64,000 nucleotides of DNA from Alnus glutinosa (lineage: Eukaryota > Streptophyta > Magnoliopsida > Fagales > Betulaceae): NCBI RefSeq assembly GCF_958979055.1, contig NC_084887.1, forward strand, positions 36,992,620-37,056,619. Direction: 5' to 3'. The notes beneath the pieces are model-generated. The model was given only the letters and a program-made list of their open reading frames with translations. It did not search any database and was not told where the DNA came from. Of this stretch, positions 35,112 through 48,101 are shown in pieces. Positions within the stretch are counted from its first letter, which is position 1, and the number at the start of each line of letters is the position of its first letter. The translations under genes were made by a program, and so were the position numbers.

Positions 35112-36047
35112 ATCTCATTAATTATTGGTCCCCCTTAGGAGTCTCGACCATTATTGTGATATGTTAAAGGACAAGGGTTGGAAAATAGGGGGAGACCATT
35201 GTTGTCAGCAGTGTTAGTTGACTGCGTTCGGCCAAGAATGGGATTATTTTCATTTCACTTTAAATTGAGAAAGAGTCATTTTATTTTGCTGTATATAGAC
35301 CATTAAATGTAAAATCTAATCTTGACCGTCAAATACATTAAATGGGAATGGGTATTTGAAATGGAGGGGATGAGTAGACAACGAAAAGTGTGTAGAGATG
35401 GATGATTTTGGGGATGGGCTTCCATCAGATGATTGTCCATTAAGCCCTCTACCATGGGCTTCAATACTATCAATTGTTCCCCAGCCCAAATGCTAATAAG
35501 GCCTTTCATGCAAATTTGCTTGTTGAATATACACCATCCCACACCCGTTAATAGACCATTTGGATATAAGATACCCGCCATGATTGGATGTGGATTTCTC
35601 TTGAAAGGCCTTAAATAAAAAGGACACCAATGAACCTCAAAAAAAGGAAAAAAAGAAAAAAGAAAAAATCAAGCCCATGCGAAAAGGGCTGCCTAACTTC
35701 ATGGCAAAACATAAAAAAGCCCATAAAGTTCTTAGGAATCGGGTTCAATTCGGTGCTTGTATGCCTCACATCGAGCAACCAAGATCTTCTTCGGTTCAAA
35801 TGAACTTGAGAGTATTCAGTTCCTTTTAGTGTACATTCATTTTTGTCCAAAAAATTATGAAAAGATAAAAATACCCCTACACTATAAGGATCTGAATAAT
35901 CTTCGATTCATTTGAACATTAGAGGATCCGTTTCCCACATCGAGAGCACCTGCTTCGAACAAGTGAATCCCACCACCTTCTAGCAGTTAATTGCACTTGC
36001 TCCTGATCCAAAGACCTCAACGACCCAACCTCTCATATGATCGAAGG
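35112..36047. repeat. 0.94-kb flank duplicated with the satellite, copy 2
   Basis: Near-identical to 31467-32406, with the same order and ends. It leads into the upstream region of GC6. Confidence 0.9.
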
Positions 36048-36726
36048 TCTTGGATAACCACGGATACACAACCATACCCGCAATATCTGCGAATCAGGTA
36101 AACCCGGGTGTCCGAGTTTACATGTCATCCTGACGTTCTAATCAATGGGCCAATCCGTACGGGTTGGTAAAGTTTATTGTGGTACTGAAAATACCCTAGA
36201 ACTCCAATGGATCCAAAAATAAAAAAATAAAAAAATGTTAAGCCCACATGGAAAGGCCCGATCTAAATTCGTGATCCGACACAAGCAAGCTTACCAAGTT
36301 CTCTCGGTTCGCCGGTTTACTCATCAGCGACAGCAACGTTAATTTTGGCGAGCTCTGTGGCTTGCGTCTGAGGTCAAAGCTCGAATACGCGAATTGGAAA
36401 CAAAACCTGTCATTCAAAACGACGTGAAAGCAAAGCACAGTAAGATCTTTACGCTTCGTTTTGATCACTTTAATCGATTATCATCGCAAGCGAGTAATTT
36501 TTGAGTGCTAATTTCCCTGCATTACTAAGGAACTTTCAATTTAGGGTTTCGTTTCTTTAGTTTGTGTTTTCTGTGAGCTTTTTTTTTTTTTTTTTGGTAA
36601 AAAATCTAATAATCCATGATTGTCTTCTCGATTTTGATTTGAATAAGATTGTTTGAAATCTTTGGGCCTTCTTTTTTCTTTTTTCTTTTTTTTCAGGATT
36701 TTCTAACAATTTGGTGACCTAGGAAG
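36048..36726 (+). promoter_or_regulatory. upstream region and 5' UTR of GC6
   Basis: Intergenic sequence followed by the probable leader. A T-rich tract with CAG at about 36697 suggests a 5'-UTR intron acceptor (TTTTTTTTCAG) just before the ATG at 36727. No TATA box assigned. Confidence 0.45.
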
Positions 36727-36753
36727 ATGGATTTGGTGTCTGGTTATAAGGTC

Positions 36754-36815
<62 letters not shown>

Positions 36816-39800
36816 AGTTTAATTTTGATTATTGCTGTAATATCACATTTATTATCAAACTTCCAAGCCTAAATTTGTAATGCATGTTCTACAGGATGTA
36901 AATTTAACACAATGAATAAGTAATCATAATATTTAGATGTTTTAGTTTTTCCTTTTCGTATTTTTCTTTGGCTATTCTACGATTAGGTCTTATCATTTTT
37001 TTCCCCCTTCTATAGCATGTTAATTAGCTGATGATTTTGTCTATAAGATTACTGGTTACTATAAATGATTGAATTTCTCTTAGTATCATGGGCAGAAAAG
37101 TCTTGAATGAGATGTAATAAATTCATGATTGGTTGTTTACTTTCTCTCTCAATCGTATGATTTTACTGTATTTCAAGTCGTGGGCAAGCATAGGTTTTTG
37201 GGTTCTATAGAGGGATGTCTTTTGGTTAGTGGGGCATTCCCATTTATTTTGAGTCAATGTATGATTGAATAGATATCGTCAATGGTATTTGTGCTTTGTA
37301 TTTTATATTTGTTTGTAATTAAGCTACAAATTATCATGCAGGGGGTTGTTGGGCTTGTTTTTGGAAATGAGAATTCTGCTTCAAATGAAGACAGGTAATT
37401 TTCTCTTCTGTAGTCGTGATATTTATGAGTTTGAATAAAGTGTATGCAACTCAGATGCGCTTCGACTCTTTCTTTCCTGCCAGTCAAAGCTAATTCTAGA
37501 AGAACTTGTTATACATAATATATATATAAGGATTTGCAGTTTCAAAATGTGCGATTTAAAAAATAGTGATTTCAAAACGTGCAGTTTGAAAAAACAATTT
37601 TTAAAAACGCAGTTAAGCATTTGTAAAATCACAATTTTACCTTTAAAATTGTAGTTTAACCTTTAAAATTGTGCGCTTTTTAAAAATGCACTCCCTTGCC
37701 TACGATTTGAAATCGTAGATTTTTCTATATTTTTAAACCTCAATTTTTTAAAAATGCATTCCCAAATGATACACTTTCCACGATTTCGTTTAAAATCGCA
37801 AACATACTCTTTGACTCAGATATGCTTTGCCTTCTCATATTATATTTGTTTGATCGAATATTTGTATTCCTGTGTTGCTGTTGGTGCTTCATTAGTGTTA
37901 GGAGAGATATTGTCCATGTAATATGTCTGAAGGCTTAGGATGAGCCGTAGACTTGGACATTCTCGGTTCTGCATTGGGAGTTCTCCTGGATTATCTTATG
38001 CACGGATCTTGTTCTGGCGGTGGGTGGGGTCATGTATCCAAGGTTTACTCTCCAAGGGTGGGTTCGAAGGGCCTTGCCTTGGTGAGGTAGGCTTATATAC
38101 ATTGGAAAATAATGTATTATCTCATTAGAATGGGTGGTGGTTCTGGTCAGCAGTTTTCAAGAAATATGCATTTGGCTGGTTTATGGAGCTGGTAGCCTGT
38201 TTTGTATTGTATTCTTTGCTCAAATCAATTTAGTTGCTACCTTTTGCCTTTCTTTCAATTTCATTTCGTACATCCTTCTTTGCTTCGTTACTTATTTTCA
38301 TGCTTTTGATTAGAAATTTGGACCATCCATTTTTATCATCACTATGCAATATTATATACTGGGGAAGTATTTGCTTATGTAATCAATCCACTGTGTGCTT
38401 TATATTGCTAGCTATGTTGAGCGGTTGCTCAACCGTATAAGCAATGGTCAACTGGCAGAAGACAGGAGGAGTGCTATGATTGAGCTTCAGTCTGTTGTAG
38501 CGGAAAGTCCAGCTGCCCAGCTAGCATTTGGTGCAATGGGTGAATGCTTCTCTCTTTTTTGATAAAGTGGGTTAGTCTTTGTGCTATGATAGCAATGTAT
38601 AATATATTTGGTTTACTTTTTCAGGGTTCCCTGTAATTATGGGGGTCTTAAAGGAAGAACGTGATGATGTTGAAATGGTGGCAGTTCTTTCTTTCCTTCA
38701 TATTTGTACTTGTAATTTCTTTTTCTTCCTGTTCTTAGTTCAATTTCATCACTCAAAAAATTACGTATGAAGTTCTCCATTTAGGAGAAAGAGAGTGAAA
38801 ACTGAACTGTGACTTCCAGTTTTGCCCAGCTTCCTGATATAAAGTTTCTTGTAAGGCCTTGAATATTGAGGTTTAGGTAGTTTAAAAACTATTCTGATAT
38901 GTTCTTCAGTATCAGCTGTCTTCTATGCTGAAACATTTTATGGTTTAATGGTTAAATTCTACAGTTAGGCAAAACCCAATGGCCTGATCCATATTTCTTT
39001 TCGTAAATTCATCTTTTGGTTTCCTCTAGTTAGGGTTAGCCTTTTTCCTCGAATTGATTGCCAAAATTCTAATATGCTATATTTTATGAAAATACCACTT
39101 ATGACCATGATAGAGGAACCGTACAGATTTTGGTTCTGAACATGGACAGAGGTTGTGAAGAAAATACTCGACTATAATTTTATAAGTCCTTTTTGAAGTA
39201 TTCCACAATCTACTTACAAAGAAAAAAAGAAATATTCCACTTTCTAAGAGCATTCAGATAATTGAGATGGTTCTCCAGCTGTCTTGATGGAGAATCAGAT
39301 ATTTTGCTCTGCTGAAGCTCTTTTGTGGCCATTAGTGGAAACTGATTAAGTGGGACGTAAGGCTTTTTTCTCTGCTCTGTTTTTTTTTTGGAAAAAATGC
39401 TCTAGAGGTTTTTGAGGTATGACTTTTTATCAAATCAATCCCTGAAGTTTAAATTTTATTGATTTACTCCCTAAGGTTTCAATTGTTATCAAATGGATTT
39501 TTCCGTCCACCTTCCATTAAATTTCTAACTGTGTTGTCATGTCATATCCAATTAGAAAGCGACTCGTGTCCCCTTTAATAAAAAAAATTAAAATTACGTA
39601 TATATTAAAAAAAAACACTATAGGTGGGGTGACCACTCGAGCCACCCCCATTTGCCCATGGCTGTGCTGGCCACCCCCACCTCTAGGGGTGGCCCGAGCG
39701 GCCACCCCACCATTGGTGTTTTATTTTTTTATTTTATTAAATGGGACACATGTTACCTTCTGATTGGGTATGACGTGGTAGTACCGTTATAAATTTAATG

Positions 39801-42270
39801 GAAGGTAGCAAAAGGATCTGTTTGATAACAATTGAAACTTTAGGGAGTACACCAATAAATTTTAAACCTTAGGGAGTGATTTGATAAAATGTCATACCCC
39901 ATCGCTTGGTGTGGCTGCAACCTCAGGTTTTTTTTTTTTTTTTTCTTCTAGAATATGTATTTATACTTGTAATTTTTTTCATTAAAGGGTTCTAATTGAG
40001 TATGATGTGGCGGCACCGTTATAAATTTAACGGAAGGTAGACAAAGGGATCTATATGATAAAAATTGAAAGTTTAGGGAATAAATCGATAAAATTTAAAC
40101 CTTAGGGAGTGATTTGATAAAAAGTCATACCTCAGCCTCAAAGACCTTTGGAGCATTTTCCCCCTTTATTATTATTGTTATTATTGCTGATGAATAATAA
40201 TCCACTCTTACTGCAGTGTGTTTAATTGCTTAGTCTGCAATATTGGTTGTTATATCCTATTCCTTCTTCTATGACTTTATGAATATTCCATTCTGAACAA
40301 ATGCTCTTTAGTTTTATCATGTTCCAAGACTGAGTAAGACGGTGAGTTCATCCATTCTATTTGTGCCAGGTTCGAGGTGCTCTAGAAACTCTTGTTGGTG
40401 CCCTGACTCCTATTGAGCATGCAAAAGGGCCAAAGAATGAGGTTCAACCAGCTTTAATGAACACTGATTTGCTTTCCAGAGAAGCAGACAGCATTTCTCT
40501 TCTTCTAAGTTTGTTGGTGAGAACTTAAAGGGTTAAATTTTGGATCATCATGAAAATGTTGTTAATTGCATTTGGCTGGTTTATGCTTTTTCTGCTTGCT
40601 TTATGCATATAGCTGCATGATCTTTTTCATTTTTCTTTTTCTTGGGTGTTTTGACAGTCGGAGGAGGATTTCTATGTACGATATTATACTCTTCAACTTT
40701 TGACAGCGCTCCTCACAAATTCTCCAAATAGGTATTAGTTTTTTAGCTACTATCTTGCCTTTGTGCCTTAGCTTTTGGATTCTTTTAAGTTGTGCTGGTT
40801 TTCTGAGTTCCTCTTCAGGTTACAGGAAGCCATTCTGACCATTCCTCGTGGTATAACTCGGTTGATGGATATGCTAATGGATCGTGAGGTAGAAAACATG
40901 TTCATGGGATCTTGCTCATGCTACTTTTTTCTTCTTCTCAAATTTATAGTTTAGCTTCATCATAGGCATATTTCTCCACAATAGAAGCTTTTAGGTGTGA
41001 TCTCATTTGGTAGGAAAAATTAAATTTTTACATAACCTCCCGAGCTGATTTTTCCATTTACAATTTCTGTCTATTACACTTTCACTTTAAAATATAACTT
41101 GCTGGAAACCTTTAAAATTTTGGCTGCTGTATTACTTTATGTAAAGGGAACACCAACATATCTTCAATGGTTTGGCTTTGTACTTTTATTGAAAATGATT
41201 GTGGTTGTTTTAGGTCATTCGAAATGAGGCCTTACTGTTGCTTACGTATTTGACCCGTGAAGCTGAGGTAAGATTTTCCTTTTACTTCTTCATTTAATTA
41301 TTCTGTTGAACCTGCACTGTGTTTTATTTCCTTTCTAAGTAAAATAGTTTTGTGATTTTAGGAGATTCAAAAAATTGTGGTATTTGAAGGTGCTTTCGAG
41401 AAGATTTTCAGCATCATCAAAGAGGAAGGAGGTTCAGAAGGTGGTGTCGTTGTGCAGGTGATTCATTACTCATTATATAATGATAGTTTAATCAACTTGT
41501 TCTTGTTTGTTTGTTGAAAACCATTTGTTTATACTGGCAGCTTTGATTGGTTGGGCTTCTACAATTGAAACTTCTTTTTGGTATTTCATATTTAGTACTC
41601 TTTCTTTTTATGTGAATAAGTTGAGCTGCTTGTCTTGGATTACTAAATGAGCTTCATCGATAAAGTTATAACAGAGGTTAGAGGGAGGGCAGGGCAGAGG
41701 CCTTTGGTATCCCCTCCAGTCAAGAATTGGGCCTCACAATCACTAGCCAATATGCTTTTCTCTCATGCCTTTCTTCGTTCATGGTTCGATATTCTGGTGT
41801 CCTAGGCGTAGAGGAACCACACCAATCCATCCCGAACTTGGTGGTTAAACTCTACTGCGGTGACGATACTGTCGGGGAGGTCCTGCGAAAAATAGCTCGA
41901 CGCCAGGATGATAAAAATAAAAAGCTTAACACCTCTCATTCTTATTACTTTTCAATACGAAAAAGAAAAAAAATGCCTCTAATTTGTATTACTAATTTGC
42001 TAGCTAAATGAGACAGCTCTTTATATGATAAAACTAATCAACCATATCCATCAATGTTAGATTTTGTTCCAAACACTTTAGTTCATCATGGATTTCTATA
42101 GTTATGATTCTACTTGTTGCCCAAGTGAAGGAGAATTTTGGTTTCAGCACTTTTTTTTTTTTTTGAGATTGACAGCCGCATGCTCTATATTATCTTTTGG
42201 CAGTCCTCTTGGTTACTTATTATGTTGCTCATCTGCCAAGTACTAGTTAAATATTTAGGTGAGGAGAAAG

Positions 42271-42319
<49 letters not shown>

Positions 42320-43305
42320 TGATAAGTGATGTCAATTCATTAATAACGGTGAGGAGAAAACATATTGAAAGACATTGGTCATCTATCATCATGATTTTGC
42401 TTTCTCTATGATTCTACTTGCTCAGACACACACTTAAATGTAGAGAAGGAAGTTTATTCTTTGTAGAGAATTTGTTAGAATAAACAGAGCCATATCCTCG
42501 TGCCTTTAAGGTCCATTTTCAAGAATTTTTGTCTGTGTCAGAACTCAGAAGAAAAAATGGTCATTAATCAAAGCTTCCATGGGTGTTTAGTTATTCCTCC
42601 ATTCAGTTCTACTTTTCTTTACAAGCAATTGAAAATTTTATGAATATCTTGGTTAAAAAACTATCGTACATGTAACTGTGCAGGACTGTCTTGAATTGTT
42701 GAACAATCTTCTCCGGAGTAACGCATCTAATCAGGTTTGCAGCCTCTGCTGTCTTATTATTTATGCATGAGGTTCTTTCCTGCTGCTAATTTTTTAAGTG
42801 TGGTTCAGATACTACTTAGGGAAACTATGGGATTTGACCCCTTGGTATCAATTTTGAAACTACGGGGAAGTACTTACAGTTTCACCCAACAAAAGGTTAG
42901 ATACTCAAATGTATATAAATCTATGTCATAGACCTTTGGATATGCTGCCACAGAAGCCTTACTGGTTTTTCTTCTTGTCCTCGAAACAAACGCCATGCCA
43001 GTAGACAATTATTCTACTCAGTGCATTGGAAACCATTAATTTGTTAATGATGGGAGGTCCAGAGGCTGATCCTGGAAAAGATGCGAATAAGCTAACAAAT
43101 AAAACATCGTTGGTTCAGGTTTCTTACTAACTCTGTATCTGCTACAGTTAGTGCCTTAGATCATTCTTTTGGCTGTATCTTATCCTGCATTTTGTGCATT
43201 GGTTGTAGAATAAAGTATTGGATCATCTTCTGATGTTGGGTGTTGAAAGCCAGTGGGCACCAGTAGCTGTCCGTTGTGCGGTACGATGACTATTCTGAAT
43301 GCTCT

Positions 43306-43363
<58 letters not shown>

Positions 43364-46300
43364 AGACTTCGACAGATACACATCACATATAGAGAGAATT
43401 AAAAGATGCGATATTACACTTTAGTAGGCATTTAGACTTCTGTTTTGAATTTCCACTACCTTGTTACTTATAAAATGGAAGGATATTGCAGATGATGTCC
43501 ATATGATGGGCCTTCTCATTTGGCAGTTGCAGTAGCATAGCGTCAATTATTTTTGTGTTTGTTTGGTGGATTGCATTTTCACCTCCATGTTTTTTTTTTA
43601 ACATACGATGGTGACTTTAATAGGCTATTGTTTGATTATGAGGGAGTACGAAGGTAGATCTCTGTATTACTCTTTTTGGTTTATTCACTTTATCAGGCAT
43701 TAAGATGCATTGGTGATCTGATTGCTGGACATCCCAAGAATCTTGATATCCTTGCAAGCAAAGTTCTTGGAACGGAGCCACAAGTAGAACCTGCTATGAA
43801 CTCAATTCTTCGAATCCTTTTGCGGACGTCTAGTATGCAAGAGTTTATTGCAGCTGATTATATTTTTAAGAACTTTTGTGAGGTTGCGTATTTTATAAGA
43901 TTTTGTTTTGTACATTATTGCTTCTTGACCTTGTATGTGTAAGCTTCGTTTTAATTTGCTTTTGTTTGTTTGTTCCATCTCATTTGAATCAGAAAAATGC
44001 CGATGGCCAAACAATGTTAGCATCCACATTAACTCCTCAGCCACATTCAATGACTCAAGCTCCCCTTGAGGAGGATGTGAACATGTCATTTGGAAGGTTT
44101 GTCTGTTCTGTGTGCATTGAGGATTGCATTTTACCTTTGATTTCTCTGTTTTGAGTTTGGTCAGTATATTAGATTATCTTACATGAATTAAACATTGATC
44201 ATCACATTCTTTTCATTTTAAGTTTGAAAAGGCTACTTTTGATGAATAAACCTTAAAAGTGTTTTTCTCCTGCAGCATGCTATTGCGCGGTCTTACATTG
44301 AGTGAAAATGATGGTGATCTTGAGGTAATGTGATTCTTTAGTAATTTAACATAAGTTCTAAATACAAAACTAGTACTAGCTGAATTGTCAGATCATCTAA
44401 TCTTTATGTACAAAGATTACGATCTTTTTATGAGCACTAATAGAACTTAGGCTTTTATTTTGGGTGCTTGCTATGTGAGAACTGTCTAGCTAATATTTTG
44501 AAGTGCAGACTTGTTGCAGAGCTGCTAGTGTTCTTTCTCATGTATTGAAGGACAATTTCCAGTGCAAGGAAAGGGTAAGCGATCACATTTCCTTCTTCTC
44601 TTGCAGTTAGTGCTAGTATGATTAACAGATGTATCTTTTGTATACTCATGTACATGGGTGCATCACTTTTTGTGATTTAGTACTTCTTACACCTAACAAA
44701 AGAAAAAAAAAATTATTGTCGTGAGATTAAAAGTTATATGGAGAATGATTGCATTGGATTGAGACATATTGATTTCTGTTACTAATTATTTGTTTCTTAA
44801 AAGGATAATAGAAAATGTAATTTTTTTTGGCTAAACAAATATGATAATAGGTTCCTTCATCACCATTTATACTTAACTACTGTAAAATTTAATGATATTT
44901 CTATGTTAACTTTTATTTCTTTCATCTATTCCATTATGATTGCATGATAAATTGGTTCTAGTTGGGGCTAACTATCCTTCATACTTTATATGATAGCTGC
45001 AGAACTTAATATAAATTCTTTAAAATGGTATGCACCTTTAGCCTTACTGTTGAACTTTATTTACCTCTCACCATTGGTCTCTTTGCTTTCCACCTTGTAA
45101 GGCATTGACCATTAAAAGAAAATATGTTTCTGCATGGGATATAAAGTTTTGAGGTTGGTAAATCTGTGTCACTAGAGGGTGAAGATGACTATTGCACTTA
45201 AGCTATTGAAAAGGAGAAGTGTCAAGAAAAACAAAAGGAAAACCAAGGAATTTTGTTTTCTTTGTTAAAACTTCTTTGGATGGGAAAAAAACGACCCTTC
45301 ACTTATGTTTATCTAATCTTATTAGAAACTTTTCAGGTTTTACGAATTGAACTTGAGGAACCGATGCCATCCCTAGGAGTGCCAGAGCCACTAATGCACC
45401 GAATGGTAAAATACATGGCTCTTGCTTCTTCTATGAAAAATAAAGATGGAAAATCAAGGACATCAGGAGATCTGTATGTTCAACCAATCATCTTGAAATT
45501 GCTGGTCACATGGCTAGCTGATTGCCCTAGTGCAGTGCATTGCTTCCTAGATTCACGTCCTCACCTTACGTATCTGCTCGAGTTGGTATCAAACTCATCT
45601 GTAACAGTGTGCACAAGGGGTTTGGCAGCAGTTCTCTTGGGAGAATGTGTGATTTACAATAAATCCAATGATAATGGAAAGAATGCTCTTGCAGTAGTTG
45701 ATACAATAAACCAGAAACTCGGGCTTACATCATACTTCTTGAAGTTCGATGAGATGCAGAAAAGCTTCCTTTTTACCTCTGCAAAGTCAGCTCAGCGTCG
45801 TAAACCATTGACAAGATCTACTGCTGCTAGTTTGGCAGAGATTGAAGATGTTGAGGAGAATGATTCGTTTGATCAGAAAGATGTGGATCATCCAATTCTT
45901 TCAGCAATCTTTGATGATCAATTTGTGAACCTTGTTAAGAGTTTGGAGGCAGATATCAGAGAAAGCATTGTTGAGGTCTACAGTCACCCAAAGAGCAAGG
46001 TGGCAGTGGTGCCAGCAGAATTGGAGCAGAGAACTGGTGAAAGTGATGGAGAGTATATCAAAAGGCTGAAAGCATTTGTGGAGAAGCAGTGCTCTGAGAT
46101 ACAGGTATTGTTCTATGTACAACTCATGCTTTTCTATTCTTTATAATATTATTCTTCTGCAAAGCATCACATAATAATGGGAAGAATACCAGTAGGATAG
46201 TAATATAAATCAGCCATAGGTTACTCTCTTTTGTTTGTCAAATGGATGACTGGTGCTGAAAGATTTCTGTAGAACTGCACTTCATTATGCATATTTAGCA

Positions 46301-46906
46301 TATACGGGACTAAATTGGACCTACTTTTCTTCTTCCCTTTCTCTCATCTTTCAGGACCTTCTTAGTCGAAATGCACTTTTGGCTGAGGACCTCGCAAAAA
46401 CGGGTGGAGGAGGTTCTTCCCAGCCTGGGCAGAGAGTGAGTGGGGGCTTGGATAGGGTCCAGGTGGAGACACTCCGGAGAGATCTTCAAGAAACATCTCA
46501 ACGGTTGGAGATGCTGAAAGCAGAGAAAGCACAGATCGAATCAGAGGCGTCCATGTATCAAAACTTAGCTGGGAAGATGGAATCTGATCTGAAGAGCCTA
46601 TCCGACGCTTACAACAGTCTTGAACAGGCCAACTTCCATTTGGAAAAGGAAGTGACAGCTTTGAAGAGTGGAGAGGCCTCAACATTTTCAGATGTTGAGG
46701 CAATAAAGGCCGAAGCACGGGAAGAAGCCCAGAAGGAGAGCGAGGCAGAACTGAATGATTTGCTTGTGTGCCTTGGGCAAGAACAGAGCAGGGTTGAAAA
46801 ATTAAGTTCAAGGTTGCTGGAGCTAGGGGAGGACGTTGACAAACTGCTTGAAGGTATTGGAGATGATACTGGGCTGCCTGAAGATGGTGAAGAGGAGGAA
46901 GACTGA
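36727..46906 (+). CDS. GC6: Golgin candidate 6 / MAIGO4, p115/Uso1 vesicle tether
   Basis: p115-type tethers link transport vesicles to cis-Golgi membranes; plant GC6/MAG4 acts in ER-to-Golgi traffic. There are 19 exons, all in frame: 36727-36750, 37342-37394, 38412-38539, 38625-38677, 40370-40516, 40658-40731, 40819-40888, 41214-41267, 41362-41457, 42684-42734, 42809-42895, 43005-43118, 43209-43280, 43697-43882, 43993-44096, 44276-44324, 44509-44574, 45337-46104 and 46355-46906. The 2748 bp give 915 residues, against about 914 for Arabidopsis GC6 as I recall it. The N-terminus is MDLVSGYKGVVG. Residues of about 40-650 form the armadillo-like p115 head (for example LLSEEDFYVRYYTLQLL, MDREVIRNEALLLLTYL). 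A coiled coil follows (about 735-880), then an acidic end (GDDTGLPEDGEEEED). Intron 1 opens with an unusual GTCACC donor next to (CT)n. Exon 12 begins after CCAGTAG. Confidence 0.95.
36755..36813. repeat. (CT)n microsatellite at the 5' edge of GC6 intron 1
   Basis: About 29 CT units start five bases inside the intron and end in TACAG, which resembles a polypyrimidine tract plus acceptor. Confidence 0.95.
37531..37803. mobile_element. decayed GCGATTT-rich MITE in GC6 intron 2
   Basis: Built of the same words as 22686-22999 (TGTGCGATTTAAAA, ACGCAGTTAAGC, TTTAAAATCGCA) in the same order, but with eroded ends and no duplication left. Confidence 0.65.
39388..40167. mobile_element. inverted-repeat element in GC6 intron 4, with a nested partial copy
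   Basis: The left arm GGAAAAAATGCTCTAGAGG...GAGGTATGAC matches the right arm GTCATACCTC...GACCTTTGGAGCATTTTCCC in inverted form. The subterminal ATCAAATCAATCCCTGAAGTTT...CCTTCCATTAAATTT pairs with two right-hand copies, at about 39765-39900 and 39985-40135. A GC-rich palindrome sits in the middle (39625-39710, GGTGACCACTCGAGCC and CCCGAGCGGCCACC). No transposase; it resembles a long-TIR foldback or MULE-type element. Confidence 0.7.
41681..41955 (+). mobile_element. nuclear plastid DNA insertion (rrn4.5-rrn5 spacer and rrn5)
   Basis: GGGCAGAGGCCTTTGGTATC, then CACTAGCCAATATGCTTTTC, the 5S gene and GCTTAACACCTCTCATTCTT are recognisable chloroplast rDNA spacer sequence in genome order. It sits in GC6 intron 9 on the same strand. 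Ends approximate. Confidence 0.85.
41790..41910 (+). pseudogene. rrn5: plastid-type 5S rRNA copy inside the NUPT
   Basis: A 121-bp match to chloroplast 5S rRNA as I know it: TATTCTGGTGTCCTAGGCGT at the start, CCATCCCGAACTTGGTGG in the middle and CTCGACGCCAGGATG at the end. It has small differences (TGTCGGGG, and one G missing in CTGCGAAAAATAG). It is bacterial-type, not nuclear 5S, and lies in an intron, so it is not expected to work as rRNA. Confidence 0.85.
42270..42347 (-). mobile_element. 78-bp LINE-tail insertion with (CA)n(TA)n tail
   Basis: GGTGAGGAGAAA occurs at 42258-42269 and again at 42348-42359. The insert read on the minus strand is GTTATTAATGAATTGACATC, then ACTTATCA, then (AT)n(GT)n. 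That is a LINE 3' end whose tail is a dinucleotide repeat instead of poly-A. It lies in GC6 intron 9. Confidence 0.7.
43310..43364. repeat. (CT)n(CA)n compound microsatellite in GC6 intron 13
   Basis: About 14 CT units followed directly by about 13 CA units. Confidence 0.95.
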
Positions 46907-48070
46907 ATATATATATATGGGGAAGAGGGGGCAAATCACCCCCTCCCGAGCCACTCATCAAAGAATCTGCCTTAATCGCTCGTTGTTTTCTTGCATTTAG
47001 GTTTGCTTTTGTTTTCCCCCTTCCTTTATATGTGTTTCCTTCTCGAGTCGAAGGCAAAGCTCAATTTGCACGCTAAAACTAGTGTCTCAATGTGTAAATT
47101 AATGTGACTAATGTTAATGATTTGATCATTTTTCATGCATTATGCCATTTCATGTTCAATATTTTATTTTATTACATTTAACAATGTACATAATGCCACG
47201 TTAGTTAAAATTGTTAAATGATGTGGTAACATATTTACCACCTGGCATCATGTATATTGTTATGTACAATAAAATAAATTTTTGACCATAAAATTGCTTT
47301 TCTCCATTTTACTTGAAATGGAGAGGACCATAATCCTTGAAGAGGTGTGTGTGCCTCGTTTGGTTTTTCTTAATTATCATCCTGCATAAGCATTATTAAG
47401 TATCCAATCGTATGCTTGTTGTGCTTCATGATTAGCAAAAATAATGGATTAGTTAGTCAATCTTTTTACGTCCTTGTAAACACTACATTAGTCAATCGCT
47501 AATGTGAATGAAAAGAAATTATTTCATGGTTTGAATTTTGTTTTATTTTATTTAATAAATGTATATAGTGTCACATTATTAAATAACGTAACAAAATATA
47601 CACCATTAAATCTAATTTAGACTATAAAACAATTCTTTTTCATTTTAAGTAAAATGAAAGGGACCATGATCCAGTCTACCAGAAAAATAATGGATTGACC
47701 TACCTATGGGAAGTGCTACACTTATCATTTTATTTTATTTTTTTATAAAAGTTGATTTTCAAATAATATGTATTTGAAAAGTAAAGCATTTCCTATAACA
47801 AAGTGTAGATATTTTTTATTAGTTTTGCTTTGACACTGATGTGTTGCGATAGAATAAAAAGAAAACTTAGTCTTAGCAAAAATTATATAGTACTTAAAAT
47901 TACAAAAATGGACAAAAATTTGATAAGTGTAGCACTTCTCTTTTGTTATTGTCTAGTCATGTCAGTATAAGGTAGGGTTTGATTTTCACCACTAATAGTA
48001 TCAGTGTGGCAATAAAGATAGCGGTTAAGGTGGTAACAGTAAATGCAGGGTTACACGAGTTGAAATTTTG

Positions 48071-48101
<31 letters not shown>

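Noticed and set aside
41790..41910. Functional 5S rRNA gene
   Set aside because: It is the plastid type inside a nuclear intron with small changes; no nuclear 5S promoter elements.
41727..42011. 94-codon plus-strand open frame
   Set aside because: It is plastid 5S rDNA and spacer read as protein.
46362..47057. 231-codon minus-strand open frame
   Set aside because: Antisense to the last GC6 exon, Ser/Pro/Leu-rich with no family resemblance; a shadow of the coding strand.
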